A stretch of DNA of 64,000 nucleotides from Hydrangea macrophylla (Eukaryota; Streptophyta; Magnoliopsida; Cornales; Hydrangeaceae), in assembly GCA_033977485.1 (NCBI GenBank), contig CM066988.1, positions 8,588,501 to 8,652,500 on the forward strand, in the 5' to 3' direction. The notes beneath the pieces were generated by a model that saw only the letters and a list, made by a program, of their open reading frames with translations, searched no databases and was not told the origin of the DNA. Positions 23,694-36,039 of this stretch are shown piece after piece; positions within the stretch are counted from its first letter, which is position 1, and each line of letters opens with the position of its first letter. Both the position numbers and the translations under genes were made by a program.

Positions 23694-24119
23694 GGAAAGA
23701 TAGTGAATTTGGGTACCTGTATTTCAAGGTTCGGTCGGCGGACAGCGGTGGCGGCAGTAGTGAGTTGATGGTGAATTTGAAGTTACTGTAATTGGGGGAC
23801 ACAAACAATAAGATAATGCTGTGTGTATATATTTTCAACAAAAATGCATACACCTAAATGACCCTAAATGACCCACAAGTCCATCTAGGCAAAAAATAAA
23901 AATAAAACTTACTGTAAGACCCACACTCCTATCACACAAACAGTCCTAATTCCATAAACATTTCCCCCAAATCTCCCAAATCAAACATTTCCTCCATGTT
24001 CTTGGATCTACCATTCAAACCAAATGAAAACCCCCATTTACTTGATAAAAATACCAAGTGGGTTTTGATTAATTTCTTTTTATTTTTCAATTTTTGTCAT
24101 CCTTTTGGGAAATTATTGA
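22498..24119. other. Intergenic sequence, no gene seen
   Basis: AT-rich sequence with a poly-T run at 22836-22852 and an (AT)n run at 23666-23692. Short ORFs exist (for example 23280-23522) but resemble no family I know and lack support. The right part could contain upstream GRF sequence too decayed to recognise; I found no QLQ or WRC domain. Confidence 0.45.
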
Positions 24120-24209
24120 TTGGGTTTTGTGGGTTCACTATATGCATCTCATCAACAATGGCAACAAATGATACAGACAAACATTGGATTAACAACTAAT
24201 GGCTCAATT

Positions 24210-26883
24210 TGTTAGGGATATATACTAAATTAAAAGACATGCTTTATGTAGTTGATTTATTATGCATTTAATAAAATTAGTTAATCCATTTTTTATGAGA
24301 ATCTGTGTGGGCAATGTTTGTATTATATTATTTATTTAATATTATGCATGTGTGTCTCTCATTCTATATAGTAGGTGATTTGGTGTGTAGAGTTCGGCTT
24401 ACACACGGAAGATCAGGCCATCAGTTATTATAGAATGTAAGATTTTGGTTTACAGTCTTAGATGGGATTGGACACACCATCGGTAGGACTGCAGCATGGT
24501 GTTGTAGTAGGTTTGTCTTGACTACGGAAAACGGTATAGTTTCAACTCACTATGCTGGTACACTTTGTGTATTAAACGGGATTGACTTAGGGTAATTATC
24601 TTTATATTGACTTATAAGATAATTAATACCTCATGGCTATTATGAGTGCTTATGCTCTAAATCCTAAGTTAATTTGTAGACACGTACATTTGCTATTTAC
24701 ACTTTGATCCCTAAAATGGTGAGATCCTTAAATGGGTCAATATCTCATTGGATTGGGTGGCAATATTAATTGTGTGGTGGATATTAATTAATGATGGAAT
24801 CCATGTCTCAATTTTGGGATTGATGATATCCCCTTGAGAAAGCTTCTAAGTTTTGATTATGTCAAACCCTGCAAGTGGATTTTGTATCCGACATATTAGA
24901 TAAGTTAAGCAGAGGATCTCAAGAAATTTTAAGAAATTAATTAAATATGATTGTCAGTAATTATATTTAATTAATTGATATCTGTAATCTTAACATGGGG
25001 AGATAATAAGCATTTAATAACATGGAGCTCGAAATATATTTTTGAGATAAGGGTAGTGTTGGCCCAAAAGTGGAAACCTTAGAGGGGGGGTGAATAAGGT
25101 TTTAGCGGAATTTTAACCTTTCAAAACAAAATTGCAAATTAAAACACAATCACAAGCAATTATGTAAAGAGAGAAGGGAAGAGAAACTTGCAAACCGATT
25201 TTTCAAGTGGTTCGGCAATCGCACCCCGCGGCCTACGTCCACCCCTCAAGAACACCTCTTGAGAATTCCTTAATCCGATCTACTTACGGGTGTAGACCAA
25301 ACCGTTTCCCGGAGCACTTACGGGTGTGCACCAAACCGTTACAAGAGTCTATGATCTCTCCCAAAGAAGAGCACCTCTTCTTTGCACACAAGGGTTACTA
25401 ACCCTCACTCTTTACAATTGATTTGATACAAATTGAACTCTCTTTATAGAGTGGATAATACAATTGAAAGCTCACTACAATTCACTCTCTCAAAGATTAC
25501 AATTGAAAGCTAGAGCAAATTGATAAACTCACACAACTAGGGCTCAATTTTGAATGATTAAGAATCAACAAGTTGTGTGATTGAAATAGATGTTTTCCAA
25601 TTGATTGATCAACATAAAATGGTGTGGGAAAACATGTATTTATAGGCCTTGGAAGATTATAGCCGTTGGTGGCAAGTTTGGTAATTGAAAGCCCCTTTAA
25701 AAACTAGTTGTTATGCCTTTTCAGGCCGCTTCAGTCGACTGGAACATGAAGCAGTCGACTGGTCCTTAAAGCAGTCGACTGAGATGTGTTTACAGAGGGT
25801 TCTGTTAGCATTCTGCTCACTTCAGTCGACTGCATCGGACCTTCAGTCGACTGCCCTTCCCTGTTTGACAGCCTGACACATCTCCACTAAAATGGCCATA
25901 ACTCCCTCTACAAAACTCGGATTTTCGATCCGTTTGATGTTTTGGAAACTAGATTCAAATACCTTTCCAAACATATAAAACTCAACATCTAATTATTTTT
26001 CAATTGGTTGAGGCATTTCTTTAAAGATGACCCATTTAAAATCTGTTTCCAAAACTTTAACTTTTAGCATTTGTTTGAGCCCCTAAGAGTGTGAGATCAA
26101 GATGCCTTACAATGATGGTCCTAGACTTCAACCAAGGATGAAATATCTTCAAGTCTTCAAGCTTGATCCTTGTTGAGCTCCTTGTAATCTTGATCTACAT
26201 CAATTAAATCTCATGCACACAAGATGTTAAAACATTGATACAAAATTAATACAATATTGATACATGAGATTATATATGAGCATGAAAATGACTATGATAA
26301 TAATAAAGAATGAATCAATATGAATCATGTAATTATCATAGCATATTTGACATCATCAAAACATAATTAAACATGCCTTAATAAACCTTAAGGCTAACAG
26401 GTAGGAGTGCAATTATAATTCTTTAGTGGTATGAATTATAATTTATGGAAATAGGAATCTGATTCAGTTCGAATTAGGGTTTTCTAATTCTATAAGGAAG
26501 CCTATTTCTTATTGACTTCTTATGGTCCCTATCGTAGCCTATATATATGCTGCTTTGGCTCTCTCCTCAGTTAGCGTTTTTCTATAGAGAGAATTATAAC
26601 TCGGAATAGAAAAGAGAGCGTAAAAGAGGGAGAGCAGAAAATAGAAAGGATTTCGAAAGAGCCCATACTCAGTTCAATATTCTGGCAGCAAAGGAATACG
26701 GTAGAAGATCATGAGCTGTTATCGAGCCTGTGTTCTCGATTCGTCTACTACAGCAATCCGTTTTAGCAGTTTAAGGTAACCCTAGTTCCGCCCTTGTAGG
26801 GTTATCGTAGTTTTCACGTAATTTTTTTGCAGTACCAACTTATACGCGCTGTCAATGGATTCTGGGAACACAGTTTCCTAACA
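24210..26883 (+). repeat. Solo LTR (outer) within the GRF-like exon
   Basis: The unit begins TGTTAGGGATATATACT and ends GTTTCCTAACA, giving perfect terminal TGTTAGG/CCTAACA. The flanks CAATT (24205-24209) and AAATT (26884-26888) are a duplication with one difference. Without the nested LTR at 25057-26399 it is about 1.33 kb. No interior genes exist, so it is a solo LTR. Its right part (TATATATATGCTGCTTTGG, 26540-26560) could contain the element's TATA box and leader start, which would make the plus strand its sense strand. Confidence 0.85.
25057..26399 (+). repeat. Solo LTR (inner) nested in the solo LTR at 24210
   Basis: 1343 bp, TGTTGGCCCAAAAGTGG to AAGGCTAACA, flanked by perfect GGTAG duplications (25052-25056 and 26400-26404). 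It carries five copies of a CAGTCGACTG-type palindrome at 25731-25852. There is no internal domain. Confidence 0.92.
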
Positions 26884-26955
26884 AAATTAACAAGGAAGAG
26901 TTTATGATTCCTAATTCAGTGTTTGGTGTCCCAGTAATTCATCCACATAACAACA

Positions 26956-27558
26956 TGATACGTCCGGAAATATTCTGCTAAAGCCATACCGCCACGTCAG
27001 CGGCGAAGGACCCGGACTATCCGGAATGGGCGCTTGGGGCCTACGCTCCCGAGGTCATCAATCATTACCGCTCGGGATGCTCACATAGCCCGGGCATGAG
27101 GCGCAGTCCAGACCGAACCTTTCAAACAGTGTCCTTATCTAGCCAGAACCCTATTAAGGAAGAGCCCGTAGATTCCTAAACTGTGTAGGAAACTCTCCCC
27201 AAATCGTGCAAATCAATTATAATCAGATTAGGCTTCATAATCTGATTAGTTTACCATGTATGGGTGGACTCTTGCACCTATAAAAGAGCCCACCTACCCT
27301 GTCTACAGGGATCCGAAGAATTCTCTAGCTAACGAGCATAGAACACATAATTCACCATTGTAAGCATATACCTGGTCAGTATTACTGGTAGTGCCGCCCC
27401 TATTTGTTGGCTCACCAGGCCCGCCGGTGATCTGCTAGTGAATGCGGACAGACGCAACCGTGGACGTAGGTCACCTTGTTAACGGGGCCGAACCACATAC
27501 AACTTGCTCGTGTCTTTTTCTCTCTTTAGATCCTTCTTACCAATTTTCGGCATCATCA
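26956..27558 (+). repeat. Solo LTR of the 8.7-kb gypsy family within the GRF-like exon
   Basis: 603 bp, TGATACGTCCGG to CGGCATCATCA. It is homologous to the LTR at 8709-9320 but on the opposite strand. The flanks CAACA and CAACC differ at one base. Removal restores the exon frame (HNNPCALF). Confidence 0.92.
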
Positions 27559-27850
27559 CAACCCATGTGCTTTGTTTCCTAAAACTGATTTTGTTTCTTT
27601 AGAAAATGAGATCCAAATAGAGAGGACTCCAAGAGATTTTATTGATGCCTGGACAAATGAGAGCATGGATTTAAAAAATGAGTCCTCTGTTTCTTCACAG
27701 GGCAATCTCTCACCTTCTTCTCTCACAATTTCAATGGCGATGGCGACAGGTAATGTTCTTGACGAGGAGATGTGTAATATCCAAATGAGTTCAGGTGAAA
27801 ATGGAGGTACCCGTTCAATGGCTCCAGCGACAACTCCAGAATCGTGGTAA

Positions 27851-28158
27851 CTTAGAATCAAAGAAAGGTTTGTTGTTAGGAGAGAGAGAGAGACAGAGAG
27901 AAGAAGAAGAAGGATTTACCTATGCTCCGGTGATGGCAACTGCTGGCTCCAGCGCTCCGACGACGACTACAAATTTGGGGTCGACGGGAGGGGAGTTCCG
28001 GGGTTTGCAGAATGGAGGGAGATTTGGAGTTGTTTTTGAGGGAATTAGGGATTTGAGGTGTATGTGGGGTGTGGTCTCACAGAAGTTTAAAATTTTTTTT
28101 TTATTAGATACCTCTATGTGTCATTTACTGTGTGTATATGTATCATTTTTGATATATC
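27851..28158. other. Unassigned sequence after the GRF-like fragment
   Basis: Contains a purine-rich (GA) run and a GC-richer stretch at 27925-28030. One plus-strand frame runs 123 codons (27795-28166) but overlaps the GRF fragment in another frame and has no recognisable domain. I do not call it a gene. Confidence 0.35.
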
Positions 28159-28165
28159 TTTTATA

Positions 28166-29139
28166 AGAGTGGTTCTATTTACACTCTCCTTGTTTTCTCT
28201 CTACACCCACCTATTCTCTACACCCACTATTTTAAGACATTTTACTCTCTACACCCATCTTTATTCCCAAAATACCCAACAACTTCCCCCAAATCATATA
28301 ACTCTTTACACCCACCATCCTCCTCCTCCTCCTCCTCCTCCTCCTTGTGTCTTCCTCAATCACTGTTCAATACATTCTAATGTACATCTATGATTTTTTT
28401 GTTTATAATTGGAATTTTATGTACATTTTGTTTCAAGGATGAGTTCTATCACATTTATTTTTATTATTTTTCCAAAACTCTTCAACTATAGAAAGTTAGG
28501 TCACAAAGTGTATACGCACTCGTTCCGTGATCCAGAACCGAACATAAGTGCAATGTTCGATGGGTAGAGGTGGAACAAAGTAGGTTTGTTCAGTTTTAGG
28601 TGGTGGAACATTTTTTGTAATGTTCATCTTATTATGGTATAACATTAATTGTAAATCTGTTCGGTGTTTTTGGTGGAACATTTGACTTATGTTCGGTTAT
28701 ATACAGTGGAACATTTGGGATATATTCGGTAGGTAATGATGGAACAATGTTTACTTGTTCTACAACGCAAGACCGAATGGTGACGATTCAGCTTTGAAAT
28801 TTTTGTTTTGAAAAAATAGTAAACCAAACGATGGCAAACCATACCTCTTGCTCTATATTTTTCTCCAAACTATTAGATAGGTAGTACATGATGAAAATAT
28901 TGCAAGAAAACCGACTACAATTTAATATAGGGTTTATTGATATTGATGAATGTATATAAAGTACAATACGTTTGATATGTAGTACTAGAGGTGGGTGTAG
29001 AGAGTAATAATTTAGAGTTCTTTTTATTTATAATTGCCCTTCAATGTCATTTTGTACAAGGGTGTATTATAAATGTGAATACTTTATTAAAAGGCGGGGT
29101 GTAGAGAGTAATTAGGGTGGGTGTAAATAGAACCACTCT
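28166..29139. mobile_element. Non-autonomous DNA transposon with subterminal repeats
   Basis: 974 bp with inverted ends AGAGTGGTTCTATTTACAC. It is flanked by TTTTATA on both sides (28159-28165 and 29140-29146), a 7-bp match. Near both ends the motif CTCTACACCC (or its complement GGGTGTAGAG) is repeated several times, as in transposase-binding subterminal repeats of hAT-like elements. A (TCC)n array lies at about 28316-28343. No transposase ORF. The superfamily is not fixed, since 7 bp is not a standard duplication size. Confidence 0.8.
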
Positions 29140-29146
29140 TTTTATA

Positions 29147-29751
29147 ATTTATCTTGTACAGTATGTCACTTTGGTCTCAATAGTATTTAATTTTAATGCT
29201 GTGACCGTCCAGAATCATAATCGTGCTGAATTTGATTTAGGAGGAGTGATGCATGCGTAATACATGTGTAAGCAAGACCAACTTCAATAATGGAATAATC
29301 ACTTTAATATCATCCAATTCAAAATTTAGTGGGTCCACTATTATATGTATTTGAGATCCATTTTCAATACAAAGTTTGGGAAGCATTGTATTACTTTCTC
29401 TTTCCTTTTTTCTTTTCTTTAATGTTTAAATAACATTAATGGGTTAGAACTTTCAAATATTATTGGAACTTAAAAGGAAAAATAAAAAATAAAAACAAGG
29501 GAGGTGACTCGAGAGTGACTTAAAAAATTATGAAGTTTTTTTTGTATTTTTTTTCACTATATTTTCTTTTGAGAGACTTGGTCTAAGGTCTCTAAGATTA
29601 AAAGACAAGCCATAAATTAACAATCATACAAGGACACACTCTAAAAAACACTCTTCCTAAAGTCCCCTAAAATTTTAACTTTTCCTCCTAAAGTCCCCTA
29701 AGAGACAAAATTGTCCCCAGAAAAATACATGCAACTATACCCTAATAAATC

Positions 29752-29813
<62 letters not shown>

Positions 29814-30430
29814 AATGATCTCTCTGTCACGGTGTCCTCCAGTACTCCAGCTATGGCCTCCACGGCCGACAACCACTACCATGACCACCAACACCAATGC
29901 CATAGTCGCTGCTGCCGCCACCACCATTCGTAGCACCACCGTTGTCGCGCACCACCGTTGTCGCACACCACCACCACCATCACTCACGACCACCAATATA
30001 GTGAGCACCACCTCCACTTACCACCACCACTGGTTCATCACTTCTATCGTCTCCGACCACCATCGATCTTCTTTATCTTTGACGACATGCAACCTCGTGA
30101 TTGAGATCTAGATCTAGAGATCTTGACCGGTGATTGAGATCTAGACCTAGATCTATATATTGATTTGGATGTTGCCGCCGTAATGAACTCCGACGACCAC
30201 CATGTATGAGGTATGTTGCAGAATTTATAATCTTAAGTGAAATTTTCGTGGTGGTGAAGAGTTGGCTTAAGATATCTTAAGTGAAATTTGACTTAAGATA
30301 ACTTAAGTCAAATTTCACTCTTGTTAACCATAAAGGCTATCTTAAGTAGTGGTAGTGGTGGTCGATTGAGGTCAGTCGAGTGAAAAGGATTGGTTACCGG
30401 TGGTCAGGAGTGGTGGGGGATGATGGTAAG
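29147..30430. other. Intergenic region with microsatellites and a perfect hairpin
   Basis: A (TC)n array runs into (GT)n at about 29755-29813. A CCACCA-rich stretch follows (29860-30060); ORFs through it are low-complexity and antisense to each other, so I do not call them. An 18-bp perfect inverted repeat with a 4-base spacer lies at 30280-30319. Confidence 0.5.
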
Positions 30431-31857
30431 TGTTGGGATTGTGCCCTCAAACTGTTACTTTATGTATGAGACATTAGCATTTTAATATATGGATATCAGC
30501 TTTACATTTTTTTATGTATGTCTTTCATGAGATGATTGTTTATCCTTAAGTATCATTTTAGGTAATTTGTGTATGTATGAGATACATACAAGTGAGATAT
30601 GGATTACTATTCATTGATACTTAGAACTTGTCATAATGGATGATGAGACTAGATACCTCATCAGGTTTACATTGTAGCATGATTAACTACCATTGGATGG
30701 AGTGATGAATCTCAATCACTAGAGTATGACTCTTAGTTAATACGCTAGTACTTATAGTGCATTGATGATCCGGAGCTTTCCTATTGACACTCAAGATTGT
30801 CAACAGTCGATGGGAACTCATAACTTGTATAATGTACGTGTTCTTAATCTTGAGACAATTATGAACACTTTCTATGGATATGGCTACTTTGACTTACCAA
30901 TCAGTGAGGTCTATAAAAGATCAACACCTGGGTATCTTGGGTATGTCATGTTCATAGGGTTGTGAACATATATTGTCAAGATAGAATCTACCCTAAAGAG
31001 TAAACATTCCCTTGAAAATATCACCAAGTTGATTACTAAGAACTGTAGTCTTGTTGATAAGAGTTATCAACATGTTTGGTAATCATGAGGGGTGAATGAG
31101 ACTCAAGGAATATAAGAAGTAATCATGATTTAGGTTGATAGTAAGAGTTACCCGACTACCTGAATATGATTACGAATGTTGATGGTAGTGGAACATTAGT
31201 ACACCATACAAATCTAGACATCGCTTTGGATTTTTTCTTTAGCGTTGTAGCTTAGTTATCATTTTATAGTGGAATCAACATTAATTGATCAATTGGTTGA
31301 TTTGCTTATCAAAGAGTTTGGTCATGGAAATTAACAGCTGGTCTGAGCCAACAATGAAGAGCCTAGGAGGTCCCACTCTTAGCTCCACTAGGATGCTTGG
31401 AAAGGCACAAGAGGATCTTGTCATGACAGTTTCGATTGATCGAAAGAGTTTTGATCGATTAAAGTCTAAACAGGTTAATTCGATCGATCGAAAATCGATC
31501 GAAGGTTCGATCGATTGAAAGCTTTAAGTGGTTTGGAAATCTATAAAAGGAAAAGTTGTGTACAATATTGATAATCGTTGTTTTTACTATCCCAGAGCTG
31601 TAGAAACTATTTAGAGTTTCTTTAGCCTTCTCCATCCTCACTATTAGGGTTCCCACCAACCCTAGTCTTTCCGGCAAGCATCCATAAGAGTCATAAGGGT
31701 GAAGACAACCTAGAAGAGACTGTTGGAAGTTGAAGAATTCAGAATTGGGTCCAATACCACAAGGTATAATTCTTGTCCCTCTCTTGTATGCATCCATAAA
31801 GTTGATGATTAGTAGATCTGGGCTACTAATAATGTTTTTCAAAACCTAAATCCTTCA
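30431..31857 (+). repeat. 5' LTR of copia copy 2
   Basis: 1427 bp from TGTTGGGATTGTGCCC to CCTAAATCCTTCA, homologous throughout to the LTR at 1166-2625. Positions 31433-31520 hold GATCGATC-type palindromes. The right end is fixed by the primer site two bases on. Confidence 0.92.
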
Positions 31858-31859
31858 AT

Positions 31860-31871
31860 TGGTATCGGTGC
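31860..31871 (+). other. Primer binding site of copia copy 2
   Basis: TGGTATCGGTGC, two bases after the LTR end. It matches the initiator-methionine tRNA complement TGGTATCAGAGC at 10 of 12 bases, the usual primer for plant copia elements. Confidence 0.8.
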
Positions 31872-33849
31872 TTCGCTTATCTAGATCTATAGATGCGTTT
31901 TGGAACACTAGTTTTGATTTGTATGTCAATTTTAGGATTATTTTTTGAAACTGCATCATCACAGATCTGTTCCTGTAGTAGTTTCGTAGCAGAAAACAGA
32001 TTTGGAATAGCATTGGATGCATGGTAGTTTCGATTGATCGAAAGTGTTTCGATCGATCAAAACTATGCAGGTTTGATCGATCGAAAGTGTTTCAATCGAT
32101 CGAAACAATGCAGGGTTTTACGATCGATCGAACGAGTTTCTCTGTCTAGGTGTCCTTCATAGTTTAAAAGTTTTGAAAAATTATTTATTTTAATTTTTTA
32201 TATTATTCTGTAAAATTTTAAATCATTCTGTGAAACTGAAAGTTCAATCGATTGAACTATGTTCAATCGAATAGTTCAGTCGATCGAAGGTTCAATCAAT
32301 CGAACATTTTCGATCGATCAAATGTGACAGAGAACTAGTGATGCTGTTTTTTATGTTTTAATTCTTCCATAAAGAGTTTATAGAATATGCAAATCAATTA
32401 GGGGTTCCAATAGACATATATTATGTTATATATGCATGGTTGTTTGTGTAACTAACATTTTGCAGCAAAGATTAGTCCACTATCTCCCATGGCACTGATC
32501 GTCAACAATTTTTATTTTGTATTTATTTGTGATTGGTGATTGTTTTATTTAAATTTTGGTTTTTTTTTTAAGGCATGTGTAAATGGCGGTGCGACTTCAT
32601 TCCTGCGAATAGGAAAGTCATACATGTGTCCCTAGCCTTTTAATTTTATTGTTGTATTTTCTATTTCTAGATAAATTGTAAGCTTTGAAAGGAGCATAGG
32701 TCCAACGTAATAGAATTAGGCTTAGTTTGGCCCCCACGTGGCTTTTTAAAAGGAGCTTATGAAATTTATTACTAAGTTCTTTGATAATTTTATACAAATG
32801 ACATACTACTCTTCAAAAAGACACCATGAAACCAAAAAGCAACCTTGAGCTTTTAAAAGCTCCATTTTAGAGCTTTTAAAAGCTCCCTCCAAAAAAGCCC
32901 TAAGTTCAATTTTTGCAAAGCTCATAAACTAGTTACCAAATGAATTAACATAAAATTGGGCTTTATAAAAGGAGAAGCACCACATGGGGGCCAAACTAAG
33001 CCTTAGAAAGCCCATGAAGATGGAGCGAGAAGCCGATGTCCATGAAGATGGAGCCGAAGGCAATCAAACCAAGAAGAAGGTTCTATGGAGATAGAGCCAT
33101 GGGAGATAGAGGCATCGTCTGGATGCTTTTATTTCATTTTAGTTTTGTTTTATGTGCTTGATTGTGATTGGAATTTTATACATTGTTACTATTTTTGCAT
33201 GCACGTAAAACAAGTTTTCTAAAATAAAATTCAAAAATTGATTCAACACATTAATAAACATCGGATGTTTATGCGCAATGTATAGAAACAATTTTTTCAA
33301 AAGTAAAATCCTTAATTATTAAATCTAGTGGGAGAGGGTCTTATTAATAACACCCACGATCTTCCATTAATGGTTCACTGTAAGATGAGTTGAGTATTTT
33401 GTGTCACCCAACCATGGGTGATCATTCCATACAGAGGATACTATACTCATTGGTTACTAGATGTGAACTTATTATGGATAGGATCAATCAAACGTGTTAG
33501 AGGGTGACCACCACATGGAGGCACTACTTGAGGCGGTTGTGATTGGATCCTAGTTAATGGTATACACTAGCTAAGCTATGAATAAGGATCCCACACAGGG
33601 CATTATTCAGAAACTTAGAAATCAAAAGGGTTCGGGAGTCATAGCTTGTTTTGCAAGAGTTGCATAGCAGACAAGTCATGAATAATTGAGAGATCGAACA
33701 GTAACCACCACACGGAGGCTTTGTTCTTTCGTCTTGATATTCTGGCGACTTTATTTTAAATAAGAGTTTTAAGGATTCTTTTATTTTAAACTATCAAATT
33801 TTGATATCCATATTTATTTTTTTATTTATTTATTTTTTAGTAAACCATC
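31872..33849 (+). other. Leader of copia copy 2
   Basis: About 2 kb of non-coding leader. Positions 32028-32320 carry many GATCGATC palindromes. A Tourist-like MITE sits at 32719-33002. Runs of A/T precede the gag start codon. Confidence 0.6.
32719..33002. mobile_element. Tourist-like MITE in the copia leader
   Basis: 284 bp with inverted ends GGCTTAGTTTGGCCCCCACG and, read inward from the right, GGCTTAGTTTGGCCCCCATG. TTA flanks both sides (32716-32718 and 33003-33005). These are Tourist/PIF-Harbinger hallmarks. The half copy at 9321-9402 is the same family. Confidence 0.93.
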
Positions 33850-34543
33850 ATGTCTGGATCTGCATTTAGTCCTCTTGCCACCATACTTACACAAAACAAG
33901 TTAACTGGAAACAACTATACAGAATGGAAACGTAACCTAGACATCGTTTTAACTACAAAGGATCACATATATATATATATCCTCACCACCCCATGCCTTG
34001 AAGAACCTGCGGTAAATGCTTGGGCAGCTGCCAGGCGCAAGTTCAACAAGTGGAAGAAGTCGAATGGGATGGCTCGTTGCTACATATTAGCCTCTATGGC
34101 TAATGTGTTACAATACCAATACCAGTCGAATGATTCCGCCAGTGCCATTATCAAATCCCTGAAAGAAATGTTTAGGGAGAATGGCAGACCTACTAGACAG
34201 GTCGCTATGCAAAAGATGATGAGTGGCAAGATGTCAGAAGGGACTCCAGTCAAAGAACATGTTTTAAAAATGATTGGTTATTTGAACGAACCGGGGACCC
34301 TAGGTGCCAACACTGATGCACAGACCCAAGTTGATGTGATCCTCAATTCGCTGTCACCGCCATTCGCTCAATTTAAACTAAACTATAATATGAATTAAAT
34401 GAACTTTTCAATAAGCGAATTAATGAGTTCTTTACTAGCAATGGAAGGGGTGATCAAGCCTGGGATCAACGTTTTAAACATTGAAAAGAGTTCTTCCTCT
34501 TCCCAATCTGCATCGAAAGACAAGAAAGGAAGAAAAAAGCTGA
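33850..34543 (+). pseudogene. Copia Gag, N-terminal and central part (copy 2)
   Basis: The frame opens at ATG 33850 and reads a copia-type Gag: ILTQNKLTGNNYTEWKRNLD near the N-terminus, then AWAAARRKFNKWKKSNGMAR and QKMMSGKMSEGTPVKEHVLK. Gag forms the particle that packages the element RNA. A TAA at 34396-34398 interrupts; the same frame continues through GVIKPGINVLNIEKSSSSSQ to a lysine-rich run, where the long insertion starts at 34544. A microsatellite-like (AT)n encodes HIYIYI near residue 40. The remaining part, with the zinc knuckle, lies at 54280-54450. Confidence 0.88.
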
Positions 34544-36039
34544 TGTAGACACCTTATTTTGACTTGCCAAAAAGAAATAACTATCGCAGAGGGGCCCATC
34601 GGGCACGCAAATCAAAGAAAAATCTCCGGAGTCCAACTAGGATCCCTAGAGGTCAAATCAACGCCGTAAACAGCGCCGATGCGAACGTACTGCACTCCGG
34701 ACTTCCCAAAGGTTAATAATCAGCACCGTTTTGAACCGGAAGTCAACATATAAGAGTCTGAGATGACAAAGGCCAAATTCGATTACGCCAAGACTAAACA
34801 GGCATCAATACGGGCCTAGAGCACTCTAAATCATCGAAATCTGATAACTGACGGAGTATCGAGTTCCGATTGAAGTTTCGAAGCACCAAAATTAGATAAA
34901 AAGGACACCATCGTCAATCCAGAAACACCGAAAGTCTGGCTAGGCATAACTAGATGGAAATATAGAGAAAAATAGGAATTCTATGAGTCAAATCAGCCCA
35001 ATCAGATAAGCAGAGTAGAAACAACAGTCGATCGAAGTTTCAAGACTCAATCGGGAAAGACAAGGGCAAAATGGTCATTTTTAAAAGTCAGAGATTCTCA
35101 ATCTAACCAAATTGATTCAAAGAGAACATAAATACAATTTCAAATCATCTTGAATCAGAAAGATCGAACGGTCGAATCGAAAGATATCAACAGTCGAAGT
35201 TCAAATGGTCTAGATCAAACGTCGATGGTCTGAAGAAAATAGAATCATTTCCGAGTTTCAAATGAATTTCGATCCAACCATAGAAATTTGAAGAGGACAG
35301 TAAACCAAGTCCGGATCTTTTCGAATCATCCAAATTGGACACCCGGATTGAAGAATATCAAAGATCGAAGTCCAGGATCGATCAACGACCCCGATCAATG
35401 ATTGGAAACTACCTCTCTGCGTCTCACCTACATGGGATTAAAACCCATGTAAGGTTTCAAAGAAACTTTCTATAAATAGAAGTTTCCTCCATACATAGCC
35501 AAAAAAAGAAGGACCCTTAGCCCTTTTGAAGGCCCTGTTTGCCTCAACCAAAATCCTCCCAAAACCCTTAGGTTATGTTTGGTTATTAACCAAACACCAC
35601 CACATCACCACTACTACACCACCATGGCCTCCACCACTCAAAACCCATAAACCTCACCTCATTACCCATTCCCCTTAAAAAAAAATAGCTTCTAAGCACA
35701 CCCAGAAAGCTCAGAAATCAAGTTTGAACCAAACAGGGCATTACCCTCACACAGAATCTAGAATAGTACCCAAACAGGCCCTTAACCATCTCTTCTTCTC
35801 TCACTGCCCACACCAGAACCTCCCTCTCATCAAATCAAAGCCAACCCCAGTGGTCCAACCACAAAATACCATCCCAGAGGGCCCATGCACCGTCTGACGC
35901 CTCCACACGCCACCGCTGCACATAATCTTCTCCAGCGGCCTTTCCGGCAACAACTGCCGGAAACCACCACCACTGGCCTAATAGTCTGGTCCAGACAATC
36001 CTAACCGCAGTGGTCCGGTCTCAAAATACAACTGGAAAT

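Larger units (their letters stand above)
24120..27850 (+). pseudogene. Growth-regulating factor (GRF)-like C-terminal exon, split by solo LTRs
   Basis: Three coding pieces (24120-24209, 26889-26955, 27564-27850) form one frame once two solo LTRs and one copy of each target duplication are removed: SHQQWQQM...NGSIN, then KEEFMIPNSVFGVPVIHPHN, then LFPKTDFVSLENE, RTPRDFIDAWTNE and SSVSSQGNLSPSSLTISM. The FIDAW block, the serine-rich SSLTxSM block and a final ESW resemble the C-terminal region of plant GRF transcription factors, nuclear regulators of leaf and cell growth. The QLQ and WRC DNA-binding domains are not in the window. An in-frame TGA precedes at 24117 and no splice acceptor is evident. 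The expected GGPL motif after ESW is missing, perhaps through a lost G. I call it a gene fragment. Confidence 0.6.

Noticed and set aside
29742..30111. Overlapping ORFs on both strands rich in Val or Thr/His
   Set aside because: They run through TC/GT microsatellites and a CCACCA-rich stretch; there is no domain, and both strands are open for compositional reasons.
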